DNA of 64,000 bases from Paenibacillus_E oryzisoli_A. Lineage in GTDB: Bacteria > Bacillota > Bacilli > Paenibacillales > NBRC-103111. A program made the position numbers and the translations under genes. Location of the stretch: assembly GCF_050467285.1 (NCBI RefSeq), contig NZ_JBCMUN010000013.1, forward strand, positions 1-64,000, written 5' to 3'. Shown in pieces: positions 43,350 to 53,200 of this stretch. Every line of letters begins with the position of its first letter. Within the stretch, counting starts at the first letter, position 1. The notes below the pieces were generated by a model. The model saw only the letters and a list, made by a program, of their open reading frames with translations. It was not told the DNA's origin and searched no databases.

Positions 43350-44123
43350 TTATAGGTCGATGACTTCTTTGATACTGGGAATGATATACGCCGGGCGGTA
43401 CGGCGAGTTCTCCGCCATTTCCTTCGTGGCGACGCCCGTCAGCACCAGGACGGACTTCATGCCGGCATCGTTGGCCATCTTGATGTCGGTCTCCAGCCGG
43501 TCGCCGATCATAAAGCAATCCTCGAACGGCAGGCCCAAATGCGCGGCGGCCTCTTCCGCGGCAATCAAAGACGGTTTGCCCACAACAAGGTCGATCGCTT
43601 TGCCTGTCGCCACCTCCAGCGCGGCGATAAATGTGCCGGTGTCCGGAATCTGGCCGCCGTCCAACGGACAGGTCGCATCCGGGTTGGACGCGATAATGAT
43701 CGAGCCCCGGATCGCCGCCTGATACACGCTGTTAAGCTTATCGTACGTGAACTGACGGTCCCACGAGAGCACAACGTAGCGAGCTTGCTCGCTATCTTGC
43801 GTAAGCGGAACGCCGTTCGCCTCCAGCTCTTCGATAATCGGCTCCTCGCCGATCACAAACACCAGCTCCCCCGGCTGCAGCCGCCGGTTCAGATACTTCG
43901 CCACAATCTGCGAGGAATTGAGCACCTCGTCCAGCGTGACCGGAATCCCCATTTTCGATAGCTTTTCCACATAAGATTGACGGGTTGCAATCGGTTTATT
44001 CGATAAAAATACGACTTTGTCGCCCCGTGAACGCAGCGTCCCAATCGCTTCCGCCGCGCCTTCAATCGTTCTATCCCCCAGGTACACGGTACCGTCCAAA
44101 TCAAACACATAGCCTTTTGCCAT
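43350..44123 (-). CDS. HAD-IIA family phosphatase (NagD/AraL/PGP-like)
   Basis: The 257-residue protein has HAD motif I YVFDLDGTVYLG (D8 nucleophile, D10 acid), motif II VVFLSNKP, a C2-type cap, motif III lysine in VVGKPS and motif IV GDRLETDIKMANDAG. HAD-IIA enzymes dephosphorylate sugar phosphates, p-nitrophenyl phosphate or glycerol-3-phosphate. Being next to glpP, a glycerol-3-phosphate or phosphoglycolate phosphatase is plausible but unproven. The start at 44123 follows GAGGGTG. The open frame to 44222 runs through a terminator stem and is rejected. A leader RNA precedes it. Confidence 0.85.
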   Translation of the reverse strand: MAKGYVFDLDGTVYLGDRTIEGAAEAIGTLRSRGDKVVFLSNKPIATRQSYVEKLSKMGIPVTLDEVLNSSQIVAKYLNRRLQPGELVFVIGEEPIIEELEANGVPLTQDSEQARYVVLSWDRQFTYDKLNSVYQAAIRGSIIIASNPDATCPLDGGQIPDTGTFIAALEVATGKAIDLVVGKPSLIAAEEAAAHLGLPFEDCFMIGDRLETDIKMANDAGMKSVLVLTGVATKEMAENSPYRPAYIIPSIKEVIDL

Positions 44124-44180
44124 CGCTCTCACCCTCGATTCATGAAGACTGAAATGATGTCCGGCCAGACGCAGGCACGC

Positions 44181-44289
44181 AAAAAAAGACCCTATCCATG
44201 TAAACACACTCCGCCAAAACATGGCAGAATGTGATTACGGATAAGGTCTTCTCCTAGACTCGCGCCTAAACCGTACATTCATCGTTTGT
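44181..44289 (-). ncRNA. Leader RNA or small RNA ending in a long-stem terminator
   Basis: A strong promoter (44296-44325) should start RNA near 44289. About 40 bases later the transcript folds into one almost continuous hairpin: outer arms AAGACCTTATCC (44239-44250) and GGATAGGGTCTT, middle arms around CACATTC/GAGTGTG, tip TGCCA/TGGCG. It is followed by seven T (44181-44187). Transcription would mostly end 60 bases before the HAD gene, giving an RNA of about 110 nt or an attenuated leader. A 15-codon open frame rich in arginine (starting near 44277) lies in the 5' part but lacks a ribosome site. I do not recognise the RNA family. Confidence 0.6.
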
Positions 44290-44295
44290 AGGTTA

Positions 44296-44325
44296 ACTAT
44301 AAAGCGGTTACATCGTTCTTGTCAA
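44296..44325 (-). promoter_or_regulatory. Strong sigma-A promoter of the leader RNA
   Basis: Consensus TTGACA (44320-44325) and TATAGT (44296-44301) on the minus strand are separated by 18 bases. It lies between the AraC gene stop and the HAD gene. Confidence 0.7.
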
Positions 44326-44344
44326 GCGGGAAAATTTTGGCTGG

Positions 44345-45187
44345 TTACAGCTTCTGCGATAACTTCGCATAGGCGGAAGGCGTCATGCCGGTAATCCGCT
44401 TGAACACCCGGCTGAAATAGAACTCATCCTCATAGCCGACCAGCTTCGACGTTTGCGCCAGCGTCTGCCCTGCGCCTGCGAGCAGCTCCTTCGCCTTAGC
44501 CACCCGCAGACGAATGATGTAATCCTTCGGCGAGAAGCCGGTGAGCGCCTTGAACTGCCGCGAGTAGTAGCCTTCGCTGAGCCCCGCCAGCTTCGCCAGC
44601 TGCTCGACCATCAGCGGCGCCTGGATGTGATCCGCAATATACCGGCACGTGTACTGAATCGCCGAATCCGCGTCGCTGCTGTATTGTTGATCGTGCATTT
44701 GATCAATGAGCGAAAGCCACAGCTCCCTGAATGCCAGTTGGCAGCGATATTGCGAAAGTGGATCGTACGCATGCCATAGCTGAAACACGCGGTCGAAGCC
44801 TCGGCGCACTTCGGCCGCCCGAAGCGTCGGCAGCATGCCACGCAAGGGGGCCAGCCAGCTGTCCGGCGCGTGGACGATCCAGTCCTGCTTCTCTTGATAG
44901 CACAGCCGATAATCGAAGCGGATATGGTAGATTTCCACATCCTCTTGCTCGGAAATCGCCCATTCGAACGTCGTCTCCGGAACGAAAAGCATGACCGCGC
45001 CCGGTTCCAACGTATATTGAACCTCATTCATCTTATAGAAGCCTGAGCCTCTAACGATGTAATGTATCGAATGAATCGTGTGGCTGTACGGCGCTTGGTA
45101 CGTCCCGGCTGGCAGGATCGTATTCCCGGCGAAGGTGATCGCAAACACCGATTTATGCAAATGATGGGCTAGTTGGCTCGCGTTCAC
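44345..45187 (-). CDS. AraC family transcriptional regulator
   Basis: The 280-residue protein has an N-terminal cupin-type ligand domain (about 15-140, GSGFYKMNEVQYTLEPGAVMLFVP). Two C-terminal helix-turn-helices at about 180-278 include the signature LSEGYYSRQFKALTGFSPKDYIIRLRVAKAKELL and VGYEDEFYFSRVFKRITGMTPSAY. The start is GTG behind GAGGTGG. It follows the phytanoyl-CoA dioxygenase-like gene by 47 bases in the same direction; such pairs are common in Paenibacillus. Sugar-derived ligands are usual for this family. Confidence 0.87.
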   Translation of the reverse strand: MNASQLAHHLHKSVFAITFAGNTILPAGTYQAPYSHTIHSIHYIVRGSGFYKMNEVQYTLEPGAVMLFVPETTFEWAISEQEDVEIYHIRFDYRLCYQEKQDWIVHAPDSWLAPLRGMLPTLRAAEVRRGFDRVFQLWHAYDPLSQYRCQLAFRELWLSLIDQMHDQQYSSDADSAIQYTCRYIADHIQAPLMVEQLAKLAGLSEGYYSRQFKALTGFSPKDYIIRLRVAKAKELLAGAGQTLAQTSKLVGYEDEFYFSRVFKRITGMTPSAYAKLSQKL

Positions 45188-45234
45188 TTCTCCACCTCAT
45201 CTCTCCTATGCGCTAACCAGCCGTGATTCGTTCG

Positions 45235-45924
45235 TTACGCCGGCCGCAGCACGATATGCTGCTTGCCTCGACCGAGCGGCACCGTCGCCTCCTGGTACGA
45301 AACAATGAACGCGCGCCTTACGTGATCCGTTTCGTTGCCTTTTGAGGAATGCCAGGTCAGCGCGTTAAAAAGCAGCATCGAGCCCGCCTTCATCGGCACA
45401 GGCTGCGCGGTGGATAAATCCACCTGCTCTTCGACCAGCGCCTTCCGGCAGGTGCCGTTATTTTGAACCGTGTAGGGCTGCAATCCTTGCTTATGGCTTC
45501 CAGGAACAATCCACAAGCATCCGTTCCGCTCGTCCGTGTCCTGCAGGGGCACCCAAATCGACATCCTCGTGTCGCTGTTCACCACTTCCGTGTAGTAGGC
45601 ATCGTCTTGATGCCAATGACACACCGACGGACTGTGCGGCAGCTTCGTCAGCAGCTTCGAGGAAAAGATCGCAATCCCTGGCTTCACAATGTCTTCAAGC
45701 AAATTTAGAATGCGATCGTCATGCGCGAATTGTTTCGTCTTATCTGTCAACATCGCCAATTGGTACGTAAATCCTTCATGCTCACCCGATGGCTGGGCCG
45801 GCGATTCGCAATTGTCCAGCTCTTGGTTAATTTCACTTAAGACGTCCACCGAAAAGAAATCGGGAACCACCACATAACCAAGCTCATCATACTGCTTCTT
45901 CTCTTCTACCGTCAATTTTCTCAC
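45235..45924 (-). CDS. Phytanoyl-CoA dioxygenase (PhyH) family protein
   Basis: The 229-residue protein is of the non-haem iron, 2-oxoglutarate-dependent PhyH family. The iron ligands HxD are seen in CHWHQDDAYY, and the distal His probably in NALTWHSSKGN; the 2OG arginine is probably in HVRRAF. The real substrate in Paenibacillus homologues is unknown; hydroxylation of a small metabolite is likely. The start is GTG at 45924 behind GAGGAG; the frame upstream to 46059 lacks support. It is encoded upstream of the AraC gene. Confidence 0.8.
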   Translation of the reverse strand: MRKLTVEEKKQYDELGYVVVPDFFSVDVLSEINQELDNCESPAQPSGEHEGFTYQLAMLTDKTKQFAHDDRILNLLEDIVKPGIAIFSSKLLTKLPHSPSVCHWHQDDAYYTEVVNSDTRMSIWVPLQDTDERNGCLWIVPGSHKQGLQPYTVQNNGTCRKALVEEQVDLSTAQPVPMKAGSMLLFNALTWHSSKGNETDHVRRAFIVSYQEATVPLGRGKQHIVLRPA

Positions 45925-46072
45925 CTGAATCACTCCTCTTGTCAGTGCTTGCATGTATTGTAGCACCGGGCTTTGGGGGCCTACCATGGAGAAATATGAT
46001 AAGAAGACTGGACAAATCTGATGTGGGAAAACCCTCACCGAAATCCATTTTCTGCGCATGCTGCGCTCTATC

Positions 46073-47659
46073 CTAGTTGTTTACTCGTGCCAATGCCTCA
46101 TTGTAAATCTTCTCCATTTCAGATGCGCCATTTTCTTGGCATTGCTGGATGAAGCTATTCCACTCATTCAATGCACCATCATTCATAATGAATTTATCCA
46201 TATTGAGCGTTAGGAAAGCATCTAATTGCGTGCGGAGCTGCTTCAGCTTTTCCCGTTCCTTTTTATTAAAAGGCGGGTCGTTCACTTCTCTGAAATTAAT
46301 ACCGTCAGCTAAATCCTTAATCGCCTTTTCGGACCATTGGATGAGATCCGATGAAGAAGGCACGATGGGATGATCGTCAGAATTCAGCGCATAGCCGAGG
46401 TACCCGGTTCCAAGCGCGGATTGCATCGCACGGAAAGGATCCTGTTTATCCTTGAACTTCATTTTCGTGGCTTCCGACATTTGATACTCGCCGTTCACTA
46501 GCGTGTAATCGACGTTCTCTACGCCGAAGCTGGTCAAGTTCGTTCCCTCGTCTCCATACATCCAGTCGATCAGCTTGATCACTTCCTCAGGATTTTTGAC
46601 CTTGGCGTTGATGGCGTACAGTTCCCCCATATGATCAAGCTGATAAACATTATTGCGTTTAACCCCCTGATTGCTAGCCATGACAGGCAATAATTCGAAT
46701 CTGGCGTTCGGCTCCCGAATTCGGAGCGCTTTGTTGAAATTGACACCAAAGCCGTTGTTGTCCTGATAAAAGAACGACTTGCCTGTGCTTAATTTTTCCT
46801 GCCAGGCTTGCGAGGTGGCTACGGAATAATCCGGATCCAGCAATTTTTCTTTGTAAAGCTTATGAAGATATGTAATGGCATCCTTGAATTCAGGCGAATA
46901 CGGCCCAAATTTATACTGCTTCGTTGTTGGCTCATAATAAATCTTGTTCCCAGTGATATTGGTGTACCCACTGCCAAAACCGAAAGCGATCGGATTGATC
47001 AAATTTTCCGTCCCTGTTTTGCCATTGGCTGCGCGGCTAGTAAAAGGATAGGACTCAGGATAAGCTTCTTTCAGCTTTTTGAGGACTTGATACAGCTCTT
47101 CGTAAGTTCTCGGCGTCTGTAAGTTAAGCTTGGCGAGCAGATCCGTACGAATCATCGGAAGCTGACCTGACTGAACCGTCCATTTGGTTAGCAGCGGAAA
47201 ACCGTACAGCTTATCATCGACCTTCGTCTTATTAATCTCGGGCTTCTGCTTCATCAGCTTTTGGAAATTGGGCATCTTCTCCAGATAAGGCGTGATGTCT
47301 AGAAAAATCCCCGAATCCGCATAGTTCCAAAGATCGTTCTGGTTGACCATGATCACGTCAGGCAACGTGTTTGTAGCAATAAGCGTCTTCTTTTTGTCCT
47401 CATAATTGCTTTGCGGCACACTCTGTAATTCCAGCTTCACATTTTTCCTTTTGAGAATCTCTTGTGAAACGACTGAATTCGGGTTCAACGCCTGAGAAGA
47501 ATGCTCATATCTCATCCAAGTAAGCGTTCTCTGGTTAGCAGAAGATCCTGTTGCGTTGTCCGACATGGATGGATTGTCCTTGCTGCAACCTGCCATAAGA
47601 CTTCCCACAAATACCAGTGAACAGCAAGCGGTCAGCATTTTTCTACGATTAATAACCAC
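46073..47659 (-). CDS. Substrate-binding lipoprotein (family 1), paralogue of the protein at 56401
   Basis: The 528-residue protein has a signal peptide with lipobox SLMAGC and a long LplA/YtcQ-type extracellular solute-binding domain. It is closely similar to the binding protein at 56401: WMRYEHxSQA, NVKLELQSVPQSNY, KKKTLIATNTLPDV and RAANGxTGTENLINPIAFG are nearly the same in both. No permeases lie beside it; it follows the membrane AraC regulator directly. It may supply the permeases at 54517-56319 with another oligosaccharide, or present ligand to the regulator. The start is GTG at 47659 after GGGGGG. Confidence 0.83.
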   Translation of the reverse strand: MVINRRKMLTACCSLVFVGSLMAGCSKDNPSMSDNATGSSANQRTLTWMRYEHSSQALNPNSVVSQEILKRKNVKLELQSVPQSNYEDKKKTLIATNTLPDVIMVNQNDLWNYADSGIFLDITPYLEKMPNFQKLMKQKPEINKTKVDDKLYGFPLLTKWTVQSGQLPMIRTDLLAKLNLQTPRTYEELYQVLKKLKEAYPESYPFTSRAANGKTGTENLINPIAFGFGSGYTNITGNKIYYEPTTKQYKFGPYSPEFKDAITYLHKLYKEKLLDPDYSVATSQAWQEKLSTGKSFFYQDNNGFGVNFNKALRIREPNARFELLPVMASNQGVKRNNVYQLDHMGELYAINAKVKNPEEVIKLIDWMYGDEGTNLTSFGVENVDYTLVNGEYQMSEATKMKFKDKQDPFRAMQSALGTGYLGYALNSDDHPIVPSSSDLIQWSEKAIKDLADGINFREVNDPPFNKKEREKLKQLRTQLDAFLTLNMDKFIMNDGALNEWNSFIQQCQENGASEMEKIYNEALARVNN

Positions 47660-47697
47660 GTTGTCCCCCCTCAGAACTTCGATTGCGCCTGGCTGTC

Positions 47698-50037
47698 TCA
47701 CATCTTCTCCTTGATGCCATGAGCGCTGCGGTATTCATTAGGCGAAATGCCCTCATACTTTTTGAACAAACGAAGGAACGTTGTCCGGCTGAAGATGCCG
47801 ATTTTATCCGCGATGTCACTAATTTTCATATCCGTATTCACGAGCAGATCTCTCGCTTTGGCAATCCGAACGATACTGATGTAGTCTGAAATATTCGTCC
47901 CCGTCGACTCTTTAAAAATTCTGGAGACATACTTCGCCGATAGACCGATTTCGTTCGCGATCACCTCGAGATATAAGTCCTGCTCATAATGCTTCTCAAT
48001 ATAATCCGTAATGAAGGAAACGAGTGCGCCGGATTTACTTTCAGGCTTAGAGAACGTCTTGGCAATAATTTTATCGTAAAATTCGAAGATCAGTTTCAAT
48101 CTGCCATCGAACTCGCTTGGCAAGAGCTCCTTTTGACTCAAGCTTACATGCTCATTCGTATCTAGAAAATCATAAACACTCAGCTTCTTATCCGTAATAT
48201 ATCGATTCCCGGTATTAAAGAACTCCACGAGCAAAGCCCCAAGATAATGGAAGGAGACCCCCCTTGATTTATTCAAAGCAATGATGCCTTCCAACTCCGA
48301 TTTTACGCCCTCGACGTCGCCTGATTTCAAAGCATTCACGATTTTGTTCTCATCGAGGAAGGAATAATAATAATTCTGTTCAATTTCAAAATGATTCGCA
48401 TCCAAAATATTCATTTTTGAGGCTTCCGTCCGCTTATCGATGGCGGTAATCGCATCACTATATGATTTCGAAAATTCTTCGATTTTTTCGTAAGTTTTGC
48501 CTAAACCAATAATTAATTCGCAATAGATCATGTCATAGGCAAATGTCGTTCTCACCATCTCTAAACCTTGATCTAATTGCTCACGCTCATCGTCCCCCTT
48601 TAAATTGACCATGCAGACATATAAGTTCGGCTCGTATTCCGTCAAATAGCAGTTCACATACTTTTTCATAATGCCCGAAAGCAAGCGCTTCATCTTTTCC
48701 AAAATTAATAAACGATCCGCTTCCACAATCTCATGATAAAACCGATCTTTAAACTCAATAATGAAGCAGCAGCATAAGTAACTGCCGGTTTGGAAATCGA
48801 TTTCATTTAGAATCGTGTGAACGGAATACGGCTGCGGCCCCCGGTATCCTTTGAGCAAATTCGTAAAAAACTGTTCGAGAATTTCATCTGAAAACGTACT
48901 GATTTTAATATTGTCGTCCATATGCCGCTTGATCAAATGATTAACGCTGTTTCCAATCATTTGAAGCTCACCGCTGCGGCGCGTTTCCATTTGCCATTCA
49001 TCCGCATTATCGTTTTTCTGTAAAATGTCTCGAATATTTTTGATTGGATTGTACAAGCGGAAACTAAAGATGAAAGAAAAGGCGACGCTAATTACAAGCA
49101 AGCTGATACAAATCCAGATAATCAAATTCAAAATGCTGGAAGACTCCTGATTGAACGAGTGTACAGGGGTAATCGATACATAACGCCAACCATAATCAGA
49201 TGTGGTCTGCACCATCCAGCTTGGCTCTTCACCGTTCTCCACTGCCCGGCTGCCGCTTTTTTCTGGTGGAACCCAACCCATGATATCTCTCTTGGCATTG
49301 TCCTCCAGCCCGCTTGTTTGCAAAATGATGTTATTATCTTTATCCAGCACCATGTAGTCGGTCGTCATGAAAATCGAGTTGTTTTGCAAAGTGGCTTTGA
49401 TCGTAGGAATCGATATGGTTGTCACCATCGTTGCCAAATGCCCGCTCAAATATTGCGTCGTAATACTCGGGACCACCTCGCGGGTCGTATTCATATCCGC
49501 ATTCACCACACGGGTCGGTTTCAATAATTCAAATAGGCTGCTTTGGGTTAAGCGTTGACGCCAAAAATCTTTATTGTATTCGTCAAATTTATAGAACTTA
49601 TCAAAGAATACGTCAAAATCAGCGACCCCATCGCTTAAATAAACGCGTTGATCATCGACATAAATAAATATACTATCTACAAAATGACTGATCGGGTTGC
49701 GGTTGCCTGCAATCGCTCTCAAAATGGAAGGCATCTTCACCTTCTCTTCATCGGTTAATAACGGATAGGGGCGCAAGAATTGCTGAATCGTCTCACTGAG
49801 CAGCAAGCTATTGTTCGTTGATTGCGCCATGCTTAAATAAATATCCATCGTTTTGGAAGAGGCCCTCAAGTTATCGATGAGCTTCTCCGAGGTATCCTTC
49901 TTCATAATCTGGTCTGCGTTAAAATAGGCGATGATTCCGATAATTACAATTGGAATTAACAGCGAGATGAAATAAAGCAGAATCTTAAAGAATAGCCTAT
50001 TTTTATTCAAAGATTGCTTCACATGCATCCAATTCAA
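47698..50037 (-). CDS. Membrane-bound AraC-family regulator with extracellular Cache-like sensor
   Basis: The protein of about 779 residues has a transmembrane helix near the N-terminus (about 20-40), an extracellular sensor region (about 45-290, Cache-like), a second helix (about 295-325), a HAMP-like stretch, a cytoplasmic linker, and a C-terminal AraC helix-turn-helix pair (about 675-775, SAKYVSRIFKESTGTNISDYI). This is the single-component regulator type common in Paenibacillus ABC-sugar loci. It sits between the GH38 operon and the orphan binding protein and is the best candidate to bind the shared promoter module. The start is probably TTG at 50037 after GGGGGAA; a TTG at 50052 and an ATG at 50028 are alternatives. 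Confidence 0.82.
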   Translation of the reverse strand: MNWMHVKQSLNKNRLFFKILLYFISLLIPIVIIGIIAYFNADQIMKKDTSEKLIDNLRASSKTMDIYLSMAQSTNNSLLLSETIQQFLRPYPLLTDEEKVKMPSILRAIAGNRNPISHFVDSIFIYVDDQRVYLSDGVADFDVFFDKFYKFDEYNKDFWRQRLTQSSLFELLKPTRVVNADMNTTREVVPSITTQYLSGHLATMVTTISIPTIKATLQNNSIFMTTDYMVLDKDNNIILQTSGLEDNAKRDIMGWVPPEKSGSRAVENGEEPSWMVQTTSDYGWRYVSITPVHSFNQESSSILNLIIWICISLLVISVAFSFIFSFRLYNPIKNIRDILQKNDNADEWQMETRRSGELQMIGNSVNHLIKRHMDDNIKISTFSDEILEQFFTNLLKGYRGPQPYSVHTILNEIDFQTGSYLCCCFIIEFKDRFYHEIVEADRLLILEKMKRLLSGIMKKYVNCYLTEYEPNLYVCMVNLKGDDEREQLDQGLEMVRTTFAYDMIYCELIIGLGKTYEKIEEFSKSYSDAITAIDKRTEASKMNILDANHFEIEQNYYYSFLDENKIVNALKSGDVEGVKSELEGIIALNKSRGVSFHYLGALLVEFFNTGNRYITDKKLSVYDFLDTNEHVSLSQKELLPSEFDGRLKLIFEFYDKIIAKTFSKPESKSGALVSFITDYIEKHYEQDLYLEVIANEIGLSAKYVSRIFKESTGTNISDYISIVRIAKARDLLVNTDMKISDIADKIGIFSRTTFLRLFKKYEGISPNEYRSAHGIKEKM

Positions 50038-50126
50038 GTCAAATTCCCCCAATAATGTTCATATCTAAAAACTTTTCCGCTTCCATCATGTAAACCGCCA
50101 AGGATGCTCCAAGTTAGAATTTTCCT

Positions 50127-50144
50127 ATTAACTCTATAGTTAAT
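50127..50144. promoter_or_regulatory. Palindrome in the promoter region of the membrane AraC gene
   Basis: ATTAACTCTATAGTTAAT is an inverted repeat with seven-base arms around a four-base centre. It lies 90 bases before the regulator's start. It could be an operator, but no second copy was found in the window. Confidence 0.35.
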
Positions 50145-50212
50145 TTCACCACAGGTTGAAGTAAGTCCTGTTCATAGTCGGATACAACTTTATCCAAATG
50201 TAAGAAAAAGCA

Positions 50213-50250
50213 GAAAACGCAGGGGCAATGATACGTTGTCCCTGCGTTTG
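50213..50250 (-). terminator. Intrinsic terminator after the GH38 gene
   Basis: On the minus strand, AAACGCAGGG...CAA pairs with TTG...CCCTGCGTTT, followed by T-rich sequence. It ends the ABC/GH38 operon before the membrane AraC gene. Confidence 0.8.
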
Positions 50251-50280
50251 TATGGGATGAAACGGCCGGCCACCGATGCA

Positions 50281-53200
50281 TTAGGCCAAATAAATACGGA
50301 ATGTTTTCAACTCATATGGTTTGAAATATGCAGTAAAGCCTTTAACATCGTGCGTCATCGCCTGCTCTTCCCGCTCCATCAGGTTGACTTCCTCCACCTT
50401 GGCAATCGCGAAGCTGGAGATGAAACCTACTGTACCACGCTGGTTCCCATATTCGTAACAGCGAACGATCCAAGCATCGGAGTCCTCCGCCTTTTTGATC
50501 GTATCGACGATTACGTTTTTGCTGTAACAAGCAAAGAAGCTCTGCCAAGCCGGGAGCTTCTGCTCCGAACCGATGCTGCCGGCAGGCAGTTTCGAAACGG
50601 AGGTCTTGCTGTTCAGCTTGTGTGCCTCGATCGAAGTTCCCGCTGTAAACCAGTCTCCGGCATGAGGCAGCAGCGAATACGTAAAGGTATGTTCGCCCAG
50701 ATCAGCTGTCGGATCGGGATTGATCGCCGATTTCAGCAGCGTCAACCGCAGCACGTTATCACGCACGTCGTGACCGTATTTGCAGTCGTTCAAGAGGCTT
50801 ACGCCAAATCCTCGCTCCGATAAGTCGACCCAACGATGCGCACACGTTTCGAAGCTGGCCAGATCCCAGCTCGTATTCCAATGCGTCGGACGTTCCACGT
50901 TCCCGAACTGGATTTCGTATGTTGCTTTGGTAGCGCGTACGTCAACCGGAAACGCCACCTTCAGCAATTGCTGCCGCTCCTGCCAATTGGCCCAGGTTTT
51001 GAAATCAATTCTAGGATTGTCCGGATACAACACCATGTCTTGTACCAATTGGGACTGTTCATACGCCCATGTAAAACGGATGACTGTGCGGAGAGCACCT
51101 TGTTCGACAGCTTCAACTGACATCAAATCGGTGATGTTCCGCACTTTCTCGTAATAGAAAATGTCAATATCCCACGCATCGTTAGCAAGCGGTTTATCCT
51201 CATGAACGTCGAACCGATTTCCGATCTCGCCGGCGGCGAGCACGTCCCTAGCCAACCGCTTATCGAACAATCGTGTTAATTGCCCGTATGCGTTCCACTC
51301 GATGTCATAGAGCGGCGTTACCGCAGAACGGCTCGTGACTTGAATCCGGCTCTCCGCAGGCAAATCTAGTACGACGTTCTCGCAATGAATCATTGTGTAG
51401 CCGAACGCCGGAATATGATCGACCTCAATCAGCAGCACGTCACCCTGTTCGGCATCCGCCACCCGCTGGGTCTGCAGCGCACTGCCATCCGCGTCAACCC
51501 AGCCTTTGCCTTCAAAATCCGGCTCCCATGGCAGCATAATGTGATCTTTGCGCTCCCAAGGAAGCGTGTTCACGACCATCCAGCTTGACGAAGCTCCGCC
51601 GCGGATAAGACCGGCAAGCCCTTGCAAGCTTCCCAATTTTGCCTCCGTGGCTAACCTTTCCGCCTCCGCGTACTCGATACGGCAATCCTTGTAGACCTCC
51701 TCAATCGAGGAGCCCGGCAAAATATCATGAAACTGGTTGCGTAATACGATCTTCCAGCTTTCATGGATTTGTGTCTGCGGATAGGAAGCGAAGCCTGCCA
51801 ATGTACCCAGGAAGGTTGCGATCATTTCCGCGTCATGCAGCAAATTTTCCATTCGCCGATTCATCTTCTTGTTATACGCTTGCGACGTATAGGTGCCGCG
51901 ATGGAGCTCCAGATAGAGCTCTCCGTCCCATTTGTGCACATAACGATCCGTACTCGCGACGGTTTCTTCCAGCTCGTTGAAGTACTCATCTGCACGGCCG
52001 ACCGTCACCTTGGGCAAGCCCGGCATATCCTCTAGTCTTCGTCTGATTTCCAGCATCGTCCGTGTCGGTCCGCCGCCGCCATCCCCATAGCCGAAGGAAA
52101 GCAGCATGTTGCGATTCAGCTCTTTATCTTGGTAGTTGTCCCAGACACTCGTTGCCGTTTCCGGCGTAACCAGACCGTTATAGGTATAGAACGTTGTGCC
52201 AGGCTCCGCATCCGGCGCGGTCGTCGTGATATAATGCGTCAAAATTTGACTGCCATCGATCCCTTGCCAGTAGAACGTATCATGCGGGAATCGATTGTAG
52301 ACGTTCCAGCTAATCTTCGTCGTCATGAAATAACGCAAGCCCGCCTTCAGCAAAATTTGCGGGAGGGCCCAGCTGTAGCCGAACACATCGGGCAGCCATA
52401 AATATTCGCATTTGGCGCCAAATCGCTGTTCGAAAAAGCGCATGCCATACACAAGCTGACGAACCAGCGATTCACCTGACGGTACGTTGCAATCCGATTC
52501 CAGCCACATCGCCCCGCCTGCTTCCCAGCGGCCTTCCTGGATGCGCTCAGCAATTTGACTGTACAGCTTGGGGTAGTCCGCCTCTAGATACTCATAAAGC
52601 TGCGGCTGTGTTTGTAAGAACGTATACTCCGGATATTGTTCCATGAAGCGCAGGACCGTAGAGAAAGATCGTGCTGATTTTTCTCTGGTGTGCTTCAGAC
52701 GCCACAGCCAAGCGACGTCAATATGGGTATGCCCTATACAGCGAACGGTGACCTCGTGATGTTTGGGAATCAGAGCCAGCTCCGCCTTGAGTTTGGCGTT
52801 CGCTTCTTTTACACTGGCATAAAATTTGTCATCTCCGGGAACCCGCCAATCAATAAGGTGAAACGCTAGGTCCAGTGCGCGCAGCAGGCTTTTTTGTTCC
52901 CAACTGTTATCACCTAGCACTTGAATGGTTTGCAGGACCGCGCTCGCCGTGTAATACAGGTCATCCGTATCTTCTTCAAGCAATGCAAGCGTGGAAACCT
53001 GAACTTGATGCTCAAGTATACTCTTATCGCCGGTCATGCCGTTCAGCCCTGTCCATACCTTAAAGAGCAGTTCAACCTTCTGTCCAATCAGCTCTTCCGT
53101 GAAAAACACTTCTGGATGGTTGCCCCCGACACCTTGATACGGCTCTCCATTCAGATAAACAAGCGATTCGAATCCTGAGTTGTGCCCTGCTCCCGTTTTA

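Noticed and set aside
44124..44222. Extended N-terminus of the HAD phosphatase
   Set aside because: It would translate the terminator stem and T-tract. A proper ribosome site precedes the ATG at 44123, exactly where the HAD motif I region should begin.
44230..44277. Arginine-rich leader peptide (15 codons) as an attenuator
   Set aside because: No ribosome-binding site precedes its ATG, so it is mentioned only as a possibility with the leader RNA.
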